The notes beneath the pieces were generated by a model. The model saw nothing but the letters and a program-made list of their open reading frames with translations, searched no databases and had not been told where the DNA came from. Shown here in pieces: positions 52,167 to 61,167 of a stretch of DNA of 64,000 bases. Position 1 is the first letter of the stretch. The number at the start of each line of letters is the position of its first letter. The stretch lies in assembly GCF_017352215.1 (NCBI RefSeq), contig NZ_CP071444.1, positions 1,054,001 to 1,118,000 on the forward strand, given 5' to 3'. Origin of the DNA: Alkalibacter rhizosphaerae. Lineage in GTDB: Bacteria > Bacillota > Clostridia > Eubacteriales > Alkalibacteraceae. The translations under genes and the position numbers were made by a program.

Positions 52167-52547
52167 TTATAAACACTCATATGCTCTACAACCCCATTTT
52201 ATTTTTTTATAATCTGAAGTATAAAACTTGCATACATGGCAAGTAGCAAAATTTCCAGCTATGTACATTCTGATCAGTTTTTTATCTTTATCCCAGCAAG
52301 TAGTGCAAAACGGACCATCTAAGATCCCATGAGACTTTTCAATATAATAGCAATGTCCTTTTAAAATCAGATTATCATTGGTTATATTTACTTCTTTAAG
52401 ATTTCTTATTTTGTCTTTTAAATTTCTATTTTCTTCTAACAAGTCCAAGGTTTCCTTTTGTATATCGAGAATCATTCTATACAATTCAATATTATCAGCC
52501 TTTTGAGCAATATTAACCGCATCCTTTATAACATCATATATTCCCAT
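52167..52547 (-). CDS. Coiled-coil protein with Cys-pair motifs
   Basis: About 126 residues. Helical start MGIYDVIKDAVNIAQKADNI, a coiled coil (LDLLEENRNLKDKIRNLKEV, about 45-65) and a C-terminal zinc-ribbon-like part with CTTCWD and ATCHVCKFY plus a last Cys pair in WGCRAYEC. The pattern is common for small accessory-region proteins of unknown role. ATG at 52547 is preferred; it starts 15 bases after the DUF2971 gene stop on the same strand. Confidence 0.6.
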   Translation of the reverse strand: MGIYDVIKDAVNIAQKADNIELYRMILDIQKETLDLLEENRNLKDKIRNLKEVNITNDNLILKGHCYYIEKSHGILDGPFCTTCWDKDKKLIRMYIAGNFATCHVCKFYTSDYKKIKWGCRAYECL

Positions 52548-52562
52548 TCGGATCACTCTTCC

Positions 52563-53393
52563 CTATCTTATTTTTTTAAATAAATCGCTCTCAACTATTT
52601 TCGCTTCAGGATTATATTCTTCAATCAACGTTTCTGTAATCAATCTATTCCCTTCACTAACTTTGGGACTTAATGTAATCTCCATATTTTTAAATTTGAG
52701 TGGATCAATTTGTAGAAAATAAAAATTGAAAGGCAAATCTTTTCCTTCTAATAATTTCATAAACAAATTAGTTGATACGGCATTCCCTTTCGCAATCATT
52801 TCGTAAAATCCAAATGGGTAAACCCAAAATATATATCTCCATTCTCTTTGGAAATTCCAATAGTGATTTTTAAATAAGCCAAGTTGACCCATCTCCACAT
52901 TAAATCGCTTCGTAACTTCATCAATATGAATTATTTTTGGACACAGTTCATCGAGGTTATCCGTGTATTGAACTTGTTTAAGTAAGTCTTTTTTCATGTA
53001 CGGAAGAATGGTGTAATCTGTTTTACACATTTCCTCAGGTAATAAAATAACCTTTCCAATATCTTCAACAGTTATATTTGTATTACTAATTTTTCTAAAT
53101 ATTTCTTGATTAAATTCATATTCTTGAAAGGGATCCTTTGGGAGTCTGATTCTAACCCCTTCACTAATATTTGTATACATATTCCACATTGGAATACTTT
53201 CTGTTGCATCATCTGTCCAAGAACTTACAAAGCAATACTTACTTAAATGCTGCTGTTCATCCTTGATCATCTGTTCTTCCGCATCATCTAGAACGGTTAA
53301 CGGATTAAATTTAATATTTCGATTTTTTAGAATCAAAGCTAATGAACTCACGTTGGTATAATGATATAGATATTCCTGCTTATCCTCACTCAA
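52563..53393 (-). CDS. DUF2971 domain protein
   Basis: 276 residues. Opening LYHYTNVSSLALILKNRNIK, then SSWTDDATESIPMWNMYTNI and EGVRIRLP, the signature of DUF2971; the C-terminal half contains the typical WRYIFWVYPF element. TTG start after GGTGG. DUF2971 proteins are frequent in defence and accessory islands; function unproven. Coupled to the Cys-pair protein gene. Confidence 0.85.
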   Translation of the reverse strand: MSEDKQEYLYHYTNVSSLALILKNRNIKFNPLTVLDDAEEQMIKDEQQHLSKYCFVSSWTDDATESIPMWNMYTNISEGVRIRLPKDPFQEYEFNQEIFRKISNTNITVEDIGKVILLPEEMCKTDYTILPYMKKDLLKQVQYTDNLDELCPKIIHIDEVTKRFNVEMGQLGLFKNHYWNFQREWRYIFWVYPFGFYEMIAKGNAVSTNLFMKLLEGKDLPFNFYFLQIDPLKFKNMEITLSPKVSEGNRLITETLIEEYNPEAKIVESDLFKKIR

Positions 53394-53638
53394 AATCTTT
53401 CCACCTTTCCCAAATCTTTATAGATAATATTTTATCACATATTTTGGAAATAAAAAAAGAACCATTTAAGATGCTTTTTAGGAATTAATCGATGTGGATG
53501 GGCTATACATCTAAATTGAGTTCGCTAATGTATTTTAATCCAAAATCAAAATACAATCTACTTTTTTTGTGGAAATATGCTCTCTTCCAATTTTGTACTT
53601 AAATGATCTTTATGATTAGATACCAAACTCGGTCTTTT

Positions 53639-53722
53639 GTTTCGCTAAATAGTTAAAATAGGGGTCCCCCCCCTAAATGCCAATAATTTTCCAATACAGC
53701 GTATATAAGTACTCATAATTAG
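53639..53722. repeat. 84-bp direct repeat, copy 1
   Basis: GTTTCGCTAAATAG through GGGGTCCCCCCCCTAAATGC to CGTATATAAGTACTCATAAT. It matches 59247-59329, which ends exactly at the border of the IS5/IS1182-type element. The 511-base gap 53394-53905 holds this repeat and a terminator but no gene. Confidence 0.75.
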
Positions 53723-53739
53723 CAAAATTACTTTTACTC

Positions 53740-53787
53740 AAAAAAGAGCAAAACCCCAGAGACACTGATATATCAACGTTTCCGGGG
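53740..53787 (-). terminator. Terminator-like hairpin after the corrinoid-protein gene
   Basis: On the minus strand CCCCGGAAAC and GTCTCTGGGG pair (one mismatch, one G-U), with a TGATATATCA palindrome in the loop and TTTTGCTCTTTTTT after it. It lies about 120 bases after the corrinoid-protein stop. The loop motif resembles one at 49474-49500. Confidence 0.65.
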
Positions 53788-53905
53788 CATTAGTCTTTCT
53801 ATTTATTTGTGAGCATGTTACTTTCTCTACGTATTCTACAATATGCATCTTTAAATTTAAAATGAACTGAGAGTTAAATAAACTGTTTAACAATCGACTT
53901 CAGTA

Positions 53906-54616
53906 TTATACAATCTTTTCACTACATTGTTGCAGGTCCGTCATCATACCATATTTCAGAACGTCTACCCTTTTTGTTGCTTTCATCCATTCCTGAACTA
54001 TCTTAACACCTTCTGCAGCATTTGAGGTGAAGGCATCCGCCCCAACCAACTCACAGACATCTTTCGTTACCTGATTGCCTCCAACAATAATTTTAACAGA
54101 ATCCCTTACACCGGCTACTCTTAAAGCATCGACAGTGTCTTTCATAGATTTCAATGAGGAAGTCAACACTCCACTCATTCCTATGATATCGGGATTTAAT
54201 TTCTTCACTATATCCACAAATGCCTGCAATGGTTGATCGATTCCCATATCATACACTTCGAATCCAGCAGCTTCTACCATACTTATAAAAATATTCTTTC
54301 CTATATCGTGAAGGTCACCATGCACTGTTCCCACTACAATGGTTCCGAATTTTAGTGACACTTTTGATTCCATTACCGACTTTAACATCTCCATAGCATC
54401 CGTTAATAGTTCTCCTGCAAAAATCAAATCACCGACAAAATACTCTCCACGTTCGAACATATCACCTATTACTTCCATACCATCTTGGCATGCAGCGACT
54501 GCTTTTTCAGCCTCCTCCTCAGATGGATTGGTTTCCGTGAAATCACGCAAAATTTTCATTACAAGATCTTCTTCTAACTTTCCTATTGCTCTTTTTAACG
54601 CGAATAAATCAATCAT
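53906..54616 (-). CDS. Corrinoid (B12-binding) methyltransferase subunit
   Basis: 236 residues. N-terminal helical cap (about 1-90, EEDLVMKILRDFTETNP and so on), then a B12-binding domain with GTVHGDLHDIGKNIF (DxHxxG, the lower-ligand His), GMSGVLTSS and IIVGGNQVTKDV. Such proteins carry the methyl group between a substrate-specific and a THF-specific methyltransferase. GGGAGG site upstream. It is the last gene of a set with an MFS transporter, SDR and PanB-like enzyme; no cognate methyltransferase gene is next to it. Confidence 0.88.
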   Translation of the reverse strand: MIDLFALKRAIGKLEEDLVMKILRDFTETNPSEEEAEKAVAACQDGMEVIGDMFERGEYFVGDLIFAGELLTDAMEMLKSVMESKVSLKFGTIVVGTVHGDLHDIGKNIFISMVEAAGFEVYDMGIDQPLQAFVDIVKKLNPDIIGMSGVLTSSLKSMKDTVDALRVAGVRDSVKIIVGGNQVTKDVCELVGADAFTSNAAEGVKIVQEWMKATKRVDVLKYGMMTDLQQCSEKIV

Positions 54617-54806
54617 TTAATGTTCCTCCCAAAATACTCCGATACTAAAATCTTACCTATGATACTGTGGAAATACAGAATAAACTCGCAAGTAAAAAAC
54701 TACTGCCATTTCCGACTGTAAAAGTATACCAATACAAGAGTGAATCCCCCTGTATTGGTATTTTAGAAATCAAACTCTGAAACTGATAGATCAAGATTAT
54801 CAACTT

Positions 54807-56048
54807 CTAAACCGCTTCTTTATTCAAACTTTCCTGCTTAGTTTTAATACTGGCTACTGCCTTATCTCCTGCCCCGATAATAACAAGTACTACTGTCAGT
54901 AATGTCAACACACCGCCTGTGATCATAAATGTATTATATGTACCTGTTGCATCAAATATAAAGCCGGCTATAGGTGCTCCAATCATAGCGCCTACACTCT
55001 GTGCTGCAGACGTAAAACCAACAAGACTGGCCGCCTCTTTCCGACCAAATAGCTTCGGTAGGGTGATAGCTCCCATCATGCTATTGAAGGTCTTAAAGGA
55101 CATAAGTGCAGCTATTATAACCCCTCCTACAAAACCATACAACATAGTCGAAGCAAAGAATATTCCGGCTACAATGAGGCCATATATCGTTGTCGCCTTG
55201 ATATATCCTATCTTGTCCATCAACACCCCGTACAAAGGTGCAACTACAAAATTCACACCACTCATTAAAGAGATCAGAAATGCTGCTTGAATCGCATCAA
55301 TTCCTTTATCTTGATAAAAAGCAGAAGCATTGTTGTTGAATCCAGTACTTGCAGTATTGATAAGCACCAAAGCAATCACAATCATCCAGAACTGTGGCAT
55401 CCCAATGATCTGTTTAACACTCAGACTCGATTTAACATTCCCATTAGTTCCGGATGCCCAACAGACTCGCGGTCTTCCTGGTAACCCACAGGATTCATTC
55501 CGTACTTTTCAGGCTGTTCAGATACTAGAAAAAGCCCTATGAATACAATCAAGCCTCCTATTACAGCCCCCTGCCCGACTGCGGCAATTTGCACCCCAAA
55601 TACTTCGATCATTTTAGCCATTAAAAGAGGGAATACCATAGCCCCTATTCCAACAGAGGTACTCAAGTAGCCTATCAGTTTGCCAGTACCTTTTGCATAC
55701 CACCAGTTGATTTCGGTCTGAGCTGTCGGGAAACCTGCTACTACTGTGGAAAAACCGAAAAGAACTGCTATAAGATAGATAAAGCAGGACAAAAAAACTA
55801 CCAATCAATGTCCCACCAATAACAACCAGCCATTTAATATTGAATTTATTAACAAGAGGTCCCATCATCAAGGACGTAATCAAACTTCCCACCGCAGCTG
55901 CAGTAAACAAGAGAGTTATTTGCCCTGCTCCAACCTGAAGTTTCTGCATAAGCGGTACAATATATATCGGTATCGATACATACGAACCAATAGAGCAAAC
56001 AGTCATAAGAATCACACCAATCAAGGTGTTTCGAGCTCGCGTTTCCAT
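54807..56048 (-). pseudogene. MFS transporter with two frameshifts
   Basis: Three frames together make one 12-helix MFS protein of about 410 residues. From ATG at 56048 the first (SYVSIPIYIVPLMQKLQVGA to GGTLIGSF) runs into a seven-A run near 55791-55797; the second continues (CFIYLIAVLFGFSTVVAGFP to KYGMNPVGYQED); the third resumes at about 55450 (NVKSSLSVKQIIGMPQFW to 54807). Each join keeps family-like sequence. The best match by feel is the oxalate/formate antiporter-like subgroup. It may be a true pseudogene, or the shifts may be sequencing errors. Confidence 0.75.
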
Positions 56049-56086
56049 TACTAAACCCCTTTCCCATTCATTAATCTATTGGGTCA

Positions 56087-56953
56087 TTATTCCTGTATCA
56101 TCAAACGAGCACCACCGTCAGCTACAATGGTGGATCCATGCATAAACGCCGAGACATCAGTACACATCATAAAAACCACTCGGGCAACTTCATCTGGATT
56201 GCGCGTCGCTGGAGTTTTTGGTGACTTTTGATGTATCTCATACATTGAGGCGTCCATACCTTCCGTATGCAATGCACCAGGCGTTACCATCCCTCCAGGC
56301 AAAACACAGTTTATCGTAATCCCAAGAGGTTTGAGCTCTCTTGCAAGAGATTGAGAAACTGACACCAAGCCACCTTTCGCAGATGAATAATGCGACAAAA
56401 ATCCGTAAGGAGACTCCATGGACAGCCCTGCCACTGATGCTACGTTGACTATTTTCCCTCGAATGTTTTGCTTTACCATTTCTTTGGCAACAGCCTGGCA
56501 GAAAAAATAATTTCCTTTAAGGTCCGTATCAATGGTAGCGTCCCAAGTTTCTTCCGTCATATCCAAAAATCTTTTCATGCTCCATACCGCGGCATTGTTC
56601 ACTAAGATATCAATTTTTCCAAACGCTTCGATGGCTGCCTCTACTGCTTCGTTTATCTGGTCGACAGATCTGATGTCCGCCTCTTTATACTGGACCTGAT
56701 AACCTTTGCCTGCAAAATACTCCAGAGCATCCTGAGCAAATTCTTTGGCGATATCGACGATCATCACTTCCGCACCGGCTTCACAAAGTCTGTTTACTAC
56801 ATGAAAACCTAATCCCCTTGAACCTCCAGTCACTATAACGCTTTTCCCTTCCAGACTCAGCATGTCTGCGAACGGCACATTGCTCTGCGCAATCTTCAAG
56901 TCCATTCCTCTTGTTTTTTCATATTTTTCATCATAAACATATAATTTTTCCAT
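56087..56953 (-). CDS. Short-chain dehydrogenase/reductase (SDR)
   Basis: About 288 residues. VIVTGGSRGLGFHVVNRLCE, LVNNAAVWSM, and catalytic YSSAKGGLVS, ending with TIVADGGARLM, all classical-SDR features. ATG at 56953 follows AAGGAGG. An N-terminal extension of about 30 residues precedes the Rossmann fold. Between the PanB-like and MFS genes in one direction, so part of one catabolic unit; probably oxidises or reduces a hydroxy/keto intermediate. Confidence 0.88.
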   Translation of the reverse strand: MEKLYVYDEKYEKTRGMDLKIAQSNVPFADMLSLEGKSVIVTGGSRGLGFHVVNRLCEAGAEVMIVDIAKEFAQDALEYFAGKGYQVQYKEADIRSVDQINEAVEAAIEAFGKIDILVNNAAVWSMKRFLDMTEETWDATIDTDLKGNYFFCQAVAKEMVKQNIRGKIVNVASVAGLSMESPYGFLSHYSSAKGGLVSVSQSLARELKPLGITINCVLPGGMVTPGALHTEGMDASMYEIHQKSPKTPATRNPDEVARVVFMMCTDVSAFMHGSTIVADGGARLMIQE

Positions 56954-57072
56954 GCTAGGTTCCTCCTTATCAAAATCACTCATCGGGCAGCATAGTAAGA
57001 GTTAAGCAATCTCTGCCTATCTTCTCAATCGACAGAGATTGCATGGGACCATCAACGATGTCGTCCTATATG

Positions 57073-57978
57073 TTAAAATGTGGTGATCGTATGCTTTTGT
57101 TCCAAAAGATCCATGAATTTGTCGAGCTCTTTTTCCTCCATATGGAAACCATGCTTATCTTCAGGATATGCACCAGTGCGGACATCGTTAGCCCATCCTG
57201 CATATGCCCCGGCAGCCCATTTGAAGAAATCGCCATAGGCCTTGGCATGGGAAACCGGTGAAGGCATCATGTTGAAAGTATCAAAGTCTACCATTTCACA
57301 GCCATCTGCAGCGCCTCCTGCAGCAATAGAGATCACCGGAACTCGCAGCTTCTTAGCAATGGCATTGGTTACTTCAATCGGCGTCAATTCGATGGTCATC
57401 CCCATCATGCCATTCTCCTGGTACTCATAAGCCATGCGGAATACATCCATTGCGTCCTCAGCAGTCTTGCCCAAACGCTTGTATCCTCCATGTCTACTGG
57501 TCTGCCAGCCCGACAATGCTCCTACATGACCGAAAACAACAAGATGGTTGTCCGCCATGTATTTCAAGGTCTCGTTATTGACCCCCATAGGCAACAAGGA
57601 ATCCGCACCCTCAGCCATGTACATTGCTCCATATTCCAGCGCTTTTTCTTTTGAGGAAAAAGTAGGTGTCTGCATGTAGAAATTGATATGAATCATCTTT
57701 GCTGCATTCCGCACCGTACGTATCCACCATGGTGCATTTGCAATGGACATAGCAGTATTTTCTGCCGGTACTGTCAATCTGCAAATGTCACAGCCTGCCA
57801 TCTCCGCAGCCATAGTAAAGTATTGATCTCTGTTAGCTGGGCACATCTGAACAATCTTCTCACCCTTATCCTTTTTCTCCTGAAGATATGCGATGGTCTT
57901 CCTTCCTTTTTTCATCTTGGATGCTTGCACTTTTTTGTCTTCTTTGTTGATATCCACTTGATTCTTTTCCTCTGACAT
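57073..57978 (-). CDS. PanB-like (ketopantoate hydroxymethyltransferase-fold) protein
   Basis: 301 residues. The second half matches the PanB barrel: FGHVGALSGWQTSRHGGYKR, GKTAEDAMDVFRMAYEYQE, GMTIELTPIEVTNAIAKKLR and VPVISIAAGGAADGCEMVDF, which has the Glu (IELTP) that acts as base in PanB and the GAG-like loop. The N-terminal region lacks the GDSL and ADMPF acidic ligands (VPAEN and MQTPTF stand there). So it is probably not a pantothenate enzyme; no panC or panD is nearby. GGAGGAG before the ATG. Confidence 0.7.
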   Translation of the reverse strand: MSEEKNQVDINKEDKKVQASKMKKGRKTIAYLQEKKDKGEKIVQMCPANRDQYFTMAAEMAGCDICRLTVPAENTAMSIANAPWWIRTVRNAAKMIHINFYMQTPTFSSKEKALEYGAMYMAEGADSLLPMGVNNETLKYMADNHLVVFGHVGALSGWQTSRHGGYKRLGKTAEDAMDVFRMAYEYQENGMMGMTIELTPIEVTNAIAKKLRVPVISIAAGGAADGCEMVDFDTFNMMPSPVSHAKAYGDFFKWAAGAYAGWANDVRTGAYPEDKHGFHMEEKELDKFMDLLEQKHTITTF

Positions 57979-58231
57979 TTTTACTCCTCCTTGGTTTTTG
58001 ATGGTCGCCCCACTGCTTTGTATCGCACCGGCAATACCCTGAATCTATTGAACTCTTTACAGTGCACGGGCAATAGCGACTTACTGATATTTGGTTCACC
58101 TTCACTTTATCAAAAAAGGTTGAGAGTAAAAATTCGCAGACTTAGGTATTAAATATTATCAATCTTAGCCATATCGCAATTTATTAAATGTTGGTATAAT
58201 TATAAAGTTGGCAACGTGTTAGTGTTTGCAA

Positions 58232-58259
58232 TAAAAAAGCGTGCAAATACTCTGCACGC
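58232..58259 (-). terminator. Terminator of the LuxR-type regulator
   Basis: GCGTGCA/TGCACGC stem (58239-58245, 58253-58259) followed on the minus strand by TTTTTT, 60 bases after the regulator stop. Confidence 0.75.
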
Positions 58260-58318
58260 AAATTAATACATATTTTGTTATTCAACCAGTATACTTCGCC
58301 ATTTCTTCCTTCATATAT

Positions 58319-59062
58319 TCAACCTAATAATCGAACGATCAACTCCTGCCGAGTCGACACATGCATCTTTTCATAAATATGAGCAATATGTTTATTTGTC
58401 GTTGACTGAGAAATATGCAGCGTTTCACTGATACTTGCAGGCGAAACACCTTTACACAAGAGATTGACCACCTCTATCTCTCGCGGCGTTAAGTTCGCAG
58501 TTTCCCAAGAAATATGTTCAGCTCCAGGACTAACAGTCTTTTGCGAAAAGAAGTTTTTATGCAGATTGTTCAACAAAGGAATAATCAGATTCAAAATTTC
58601 CACTTCTTTTTCAGAGAAATTTTCGTCCTTTTTTCTGTCCAAAGCAAAAATCGTTCTAGGCCTCCCATTGATATCAAATAAGACAAACCCAAGAGAATAT
58701 TGTAAGTTACGAGGACGAATATAGTTGGAAATAAAATCTGAGGAACTCTCTTCATTCCATGCCCGAATATTCATCATAGGCTTAGTAGAATTTTCTCGTA
58801 CATTTTTTATTTTGAAACTTCCCTCTACCTTTGAAAAATATTCAAGGTACATAGTGCTCCAATGCTTATCGATATTCATTAAATACTGATTGCAAATTTT
58901 TCCGTTCCCATCTAAAAAATATACCAAGGACTCATCAAAATCACATAATTTTTTTAGCTGGGATAGAACCTCTACAGAAAAAGCTTTTCTTTCATGCACA
59001 TTTCCACATGCGAGGGTAACATCATAAATTTCTTGCCAGGGTATATTCGCGCTAGGAGCCAT
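58319..59062 (-). CDS. LuxR-family transcriptional regulator
   Basis: About 247 residues. An N-terminal sensor-like region (about 20-170, GAF-like sequence character such as FDINGRPRTIFALDRKKDEN) and a C-terminal LuxR helix-turn-helix LTPREIEVVNLLCKGVSPAS with SETLHISQSTTNKHIAHIYE. ATG at 59062 has GGAGG at good spacing; the 59068 start does not. It is upstream of the PanB-like unit with its own terminator and probably activates it. Confidence 0.88.
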   Translation of the reverse strand: MAPSANIPWQEIYDVTLACGNVHERKAFSVEVLSQLKKLCDFDESLVYFLDGNGKICNQYLMNIDKHWSTMYLEYFSKVEGSFKIKNVRENSTKPMMNIRAWNEESSSDFISNYIRPRNLQYSLGFVLFDINGRPRTIFALDRKKDENFSEKEVEILNLIIPLLNNLHKNFFSQKTVSPGAEHISWETANLTPREIEVVNLLCKGVSPASISETLHISQSTTNKHIAHIYEKMHVSTRQELIVRLLG

Positions 59063-59246
59063 CTTCATTCCTCCATACTCTTTTCATTAATCGAGTCATA
59101 TACATTCGACGCAACACTGTTAAAATGAAACTTTTTATAATATTGTACCTTTTCATCATTAAGATTTCAAATTCTAATTTATAATTCAGCTACTTTTACC
59201 ACCCGGCCTAAACCCATCTGAATATCTGGACTTTTTTATGACCTGA

Positions 59247-59329
59247 GTTTCGCTAAATAGCTAAAACAGGGGTCCCCCCTAAACGCCAATAATTTTCCCC
59301 ATACAGCGTATATAAGTACTCATAATTAG
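59247..59329. repeat. 84-bp direct repeat, copy 2
   Basis: Same as 53639-53722 with a few substitutions. It ends at CATAATTAG, right where the IS5/IS1182-type element begins. Confidence 0.75.
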
Positions 59330-60942
59330 TGTCTGCTGTTTAAGTCGCAATCTGGCTCATACAGCTAAAGATTCTTCAAAATACCAGTAATTGGGCCACT
59401 AGAAAAGTAGCCGGAAAAATAGGCGCAACTGAATCCTGAATAGATTCGTCGCCAAAACAGACAGCGCTATCGTTGCCGTGGTTGTTTCTTTAAGTTTGGT
59501 TTTGATCAGACCCAAGCCATAACACCTTTTGCTTAAACTGAATGCTCTCTCGACCTCGATCCGGTCAACGTTGTCCTGATATTCTATGGCTTTGTCATGC
59601 TCATGGTTTTTTGATGGACGTCCCAGTTTTGGCCCTGACAACCGGACGCCTTTATCTTTGCAGTATTCCCGGTTGGCGCGGGTTCGATAGATTTGATCCA
59701 CAAGTACCCTTTCTGGGTAATGTCCTGTACGACTCTTATAGTTTTCGACCGCCTTCTGCAGACATGTACTTTCGTTGTACGGATCAAAGGAAAGCTTTTC
59801 AATGCGTGCATAACCCATTTCGTCAACACTCAGGTCGAATTTTGCGCCAAACTCAACAGGCGTTTTCACCTTGCCTCTGACAATGGGACGCAGGTAGGGT
59901 TGTTGAATGCTTACAATTCTATTCTCAACGGAGTGGGTATGATTCTTGAACATGTAATCCTGCTGTTCATACAGCAGCCGGATCGTTCTCAGCAGCGGTT
60001 TTTCCTTCTCTGTTAGCGCATAACCACCTTCGAGAAAATCATCGATATACCTAAGATCACGTTTCACGTATCCAAGTTGCTTGCGGATGGTTTTTCTGAT
60101 TTTTGATTTGCTTCTTTTCTTCGTTTTTGCAAGCGCGAGGTAATTCTTTCGTGCTTCTTGACGGTAAGTCCTGGGTTTGCAAATCCCATGGTCTTTGCAA
60201 ATACGGTCAATCATTGCTTCAAGCTTTTCTCTTGCCTCGTTCAGCAATGAAAAGTCTTGCGGGTAACGGATGTTTGAAGGTGCACATGTTGCATCGAGGA
60301 TCAGCGTTCCTTTGTTAACAGGTTTTTCTGCAGCTCCCTGCTTATCCAATGGCTCGTCCGATCCAGATCCAGAATCATCACTGTTATTGTCATCATTGGA
60401 CGAAGCGGCTGCTATGATATATTCATTGGCTTCCATCAACATTTCTGCACTGATGCGCTTTCGGAACGATACCAACAGACTGGCATCAAAGGGTGCGGTT
60501 TCCCGATAGCCCGATAGACCAATGAAGTACTGATAATACGGATTCTCTGTCAGCTGCTCCACAAGTTCACGGTCTGAAAATCCATACTTTATTTGGATGA
60601 TCAAAGAGCCTAAAGCCATTCGCAAAGGTTTCGCCACATTTCCGGTATCGCTTGGAAACAAGCCGGCATATTTTTCTTCGAACTTTTCCCAAGGTATTTG
60701 GTTTGCCATGGTTACCCATCGGTTATTGGGGTTCATTTTGAGACCGAGGGGTTGATTGAAATCGAGAAAGCCAGGTTGTGATCTATCGGATGATCTGTAC
60801 ATGTTTTAAGCTCCTAAACAAGTATTTGGGGCGTGAAGTGCAAGGATAATCGCATATTCGTGAAATTCCCCTTGCATCAAGTATACCAAAGATTCGCTTT
60901 AAATCCAGTGCTATCAGTAGTTTAAGAGTTATTCAGCAGACA
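59330..60942 (-). mobile_element. IS5/IS1182-type insertion sequence
   Basis: 1613 bp; ends TGTCTGCTG (left) and, reverse-complemented, TGTCTGCTG (right). One transposase gene. No target duplication seen. The right end lies inside the end of a small membrane-protein gene. Confidence 0.75.
59399..60802 (-). CDS. IS5/IS1182-type transposase
   Basis: 467 residues. N-terminal DUF772-like part (LRMALGSLIIQIKYGFSDRE, NPYYQYFIGLSGY), DDE residues in LDATCAPSN, VLVDQIYRT and DRIEVERAFS, and C-terminal ATNLFRIQLRLFF. A Ser/Asp/Asn-rich linker lies around residue 135. The family is IS5 or IS1182-like; I cannot settle the subgroup without comparison. Confidence 0.85.
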   Translation of the reverse strand: MYRSSDRSQPGFLDFNQPLGLKMNPNNRWVTMANQIPWEKFEEKYAGLFPSDTGNVAKPLRMALGSLIIQIKYGFSDRELVEQLTENPYYQYFIGLSGYRETAPFDASLLVSFRKRISAEMLMEANEYIIAAASSNDDNNSDDSGSGSDEPLDKQGAAEKPVNKGTLILDATCAPSNIRYPQDFSLLNEAREKLEAMIDRICKDHGICKPRTYRQEARKNYLALAKTKKRSKSKIRKTIRKQLGYVKRDLRYIDDFLEGGYALTEKEKPLLRTIRLLYEQQDYMFKNHTHSVENRIVSIQQPYLRPIVRGKVKTPVEFGAKFDLSVDEMGYARIEKLSFDPYNESTCLQKAVENYKSRTGHYPERVLVDQIYRTRANREYCKDKGVRLSGPKLGRPSKNHEHDKAIEYQDNVDRIEVERAFSLSKRCYGLGLIKTKLKETTTATIALSVLATNLFRIQLRLFFRLLF

Positions 60943-61122
60943 TGAAATAAATTCATCCCAAAAGGCAAACCTTAAGATAATTCCGGCGACGACTGCAATT
61001 ATAACTCCAGTAATTATAAGATGTCTTTGAAAGAAATTTTTCTTACTACCGCCATAATTAACATCACCTTTTGAAATTATAACCTTCTTTAGTCTATTTC
61101 CATCTCCAATTTTTATCCCCAT
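60922..61122 (-). CDS. Small single-helix membrane protein, end altered by IS
   Basis: 66 residues. Basic N-terminus (MGIKIGDGNRLKKVIISKGD) and one membrane helix (LIITGVIIAVVAGIILRFAF). GAAGGGAG site upstream. The last seven residues or so and the stop codon are inside the right end of the IS5/IS1182-type element (to 60942), so its original C-terminus has been replaced. Function unknown. Confidence 0.65.
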   Translation of the reverse strand: MGIKIGDGNRLKKVIISKGDVNYGGSKKNFFQRHLIITGVIIAVVAGIILRFAFWDEFISCLLNNS

Positions 61123-61167
61123 GTTGAACTTCTCCCTTCACGAGTTTCAATCTATATTACTTTTTTT

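Noticed and set aside
57073-57978. Pantothenate synthesis gene panB
   Set aside because: Key metal-binding residues are not visible and panC/panD are absent; called PanB-like only.
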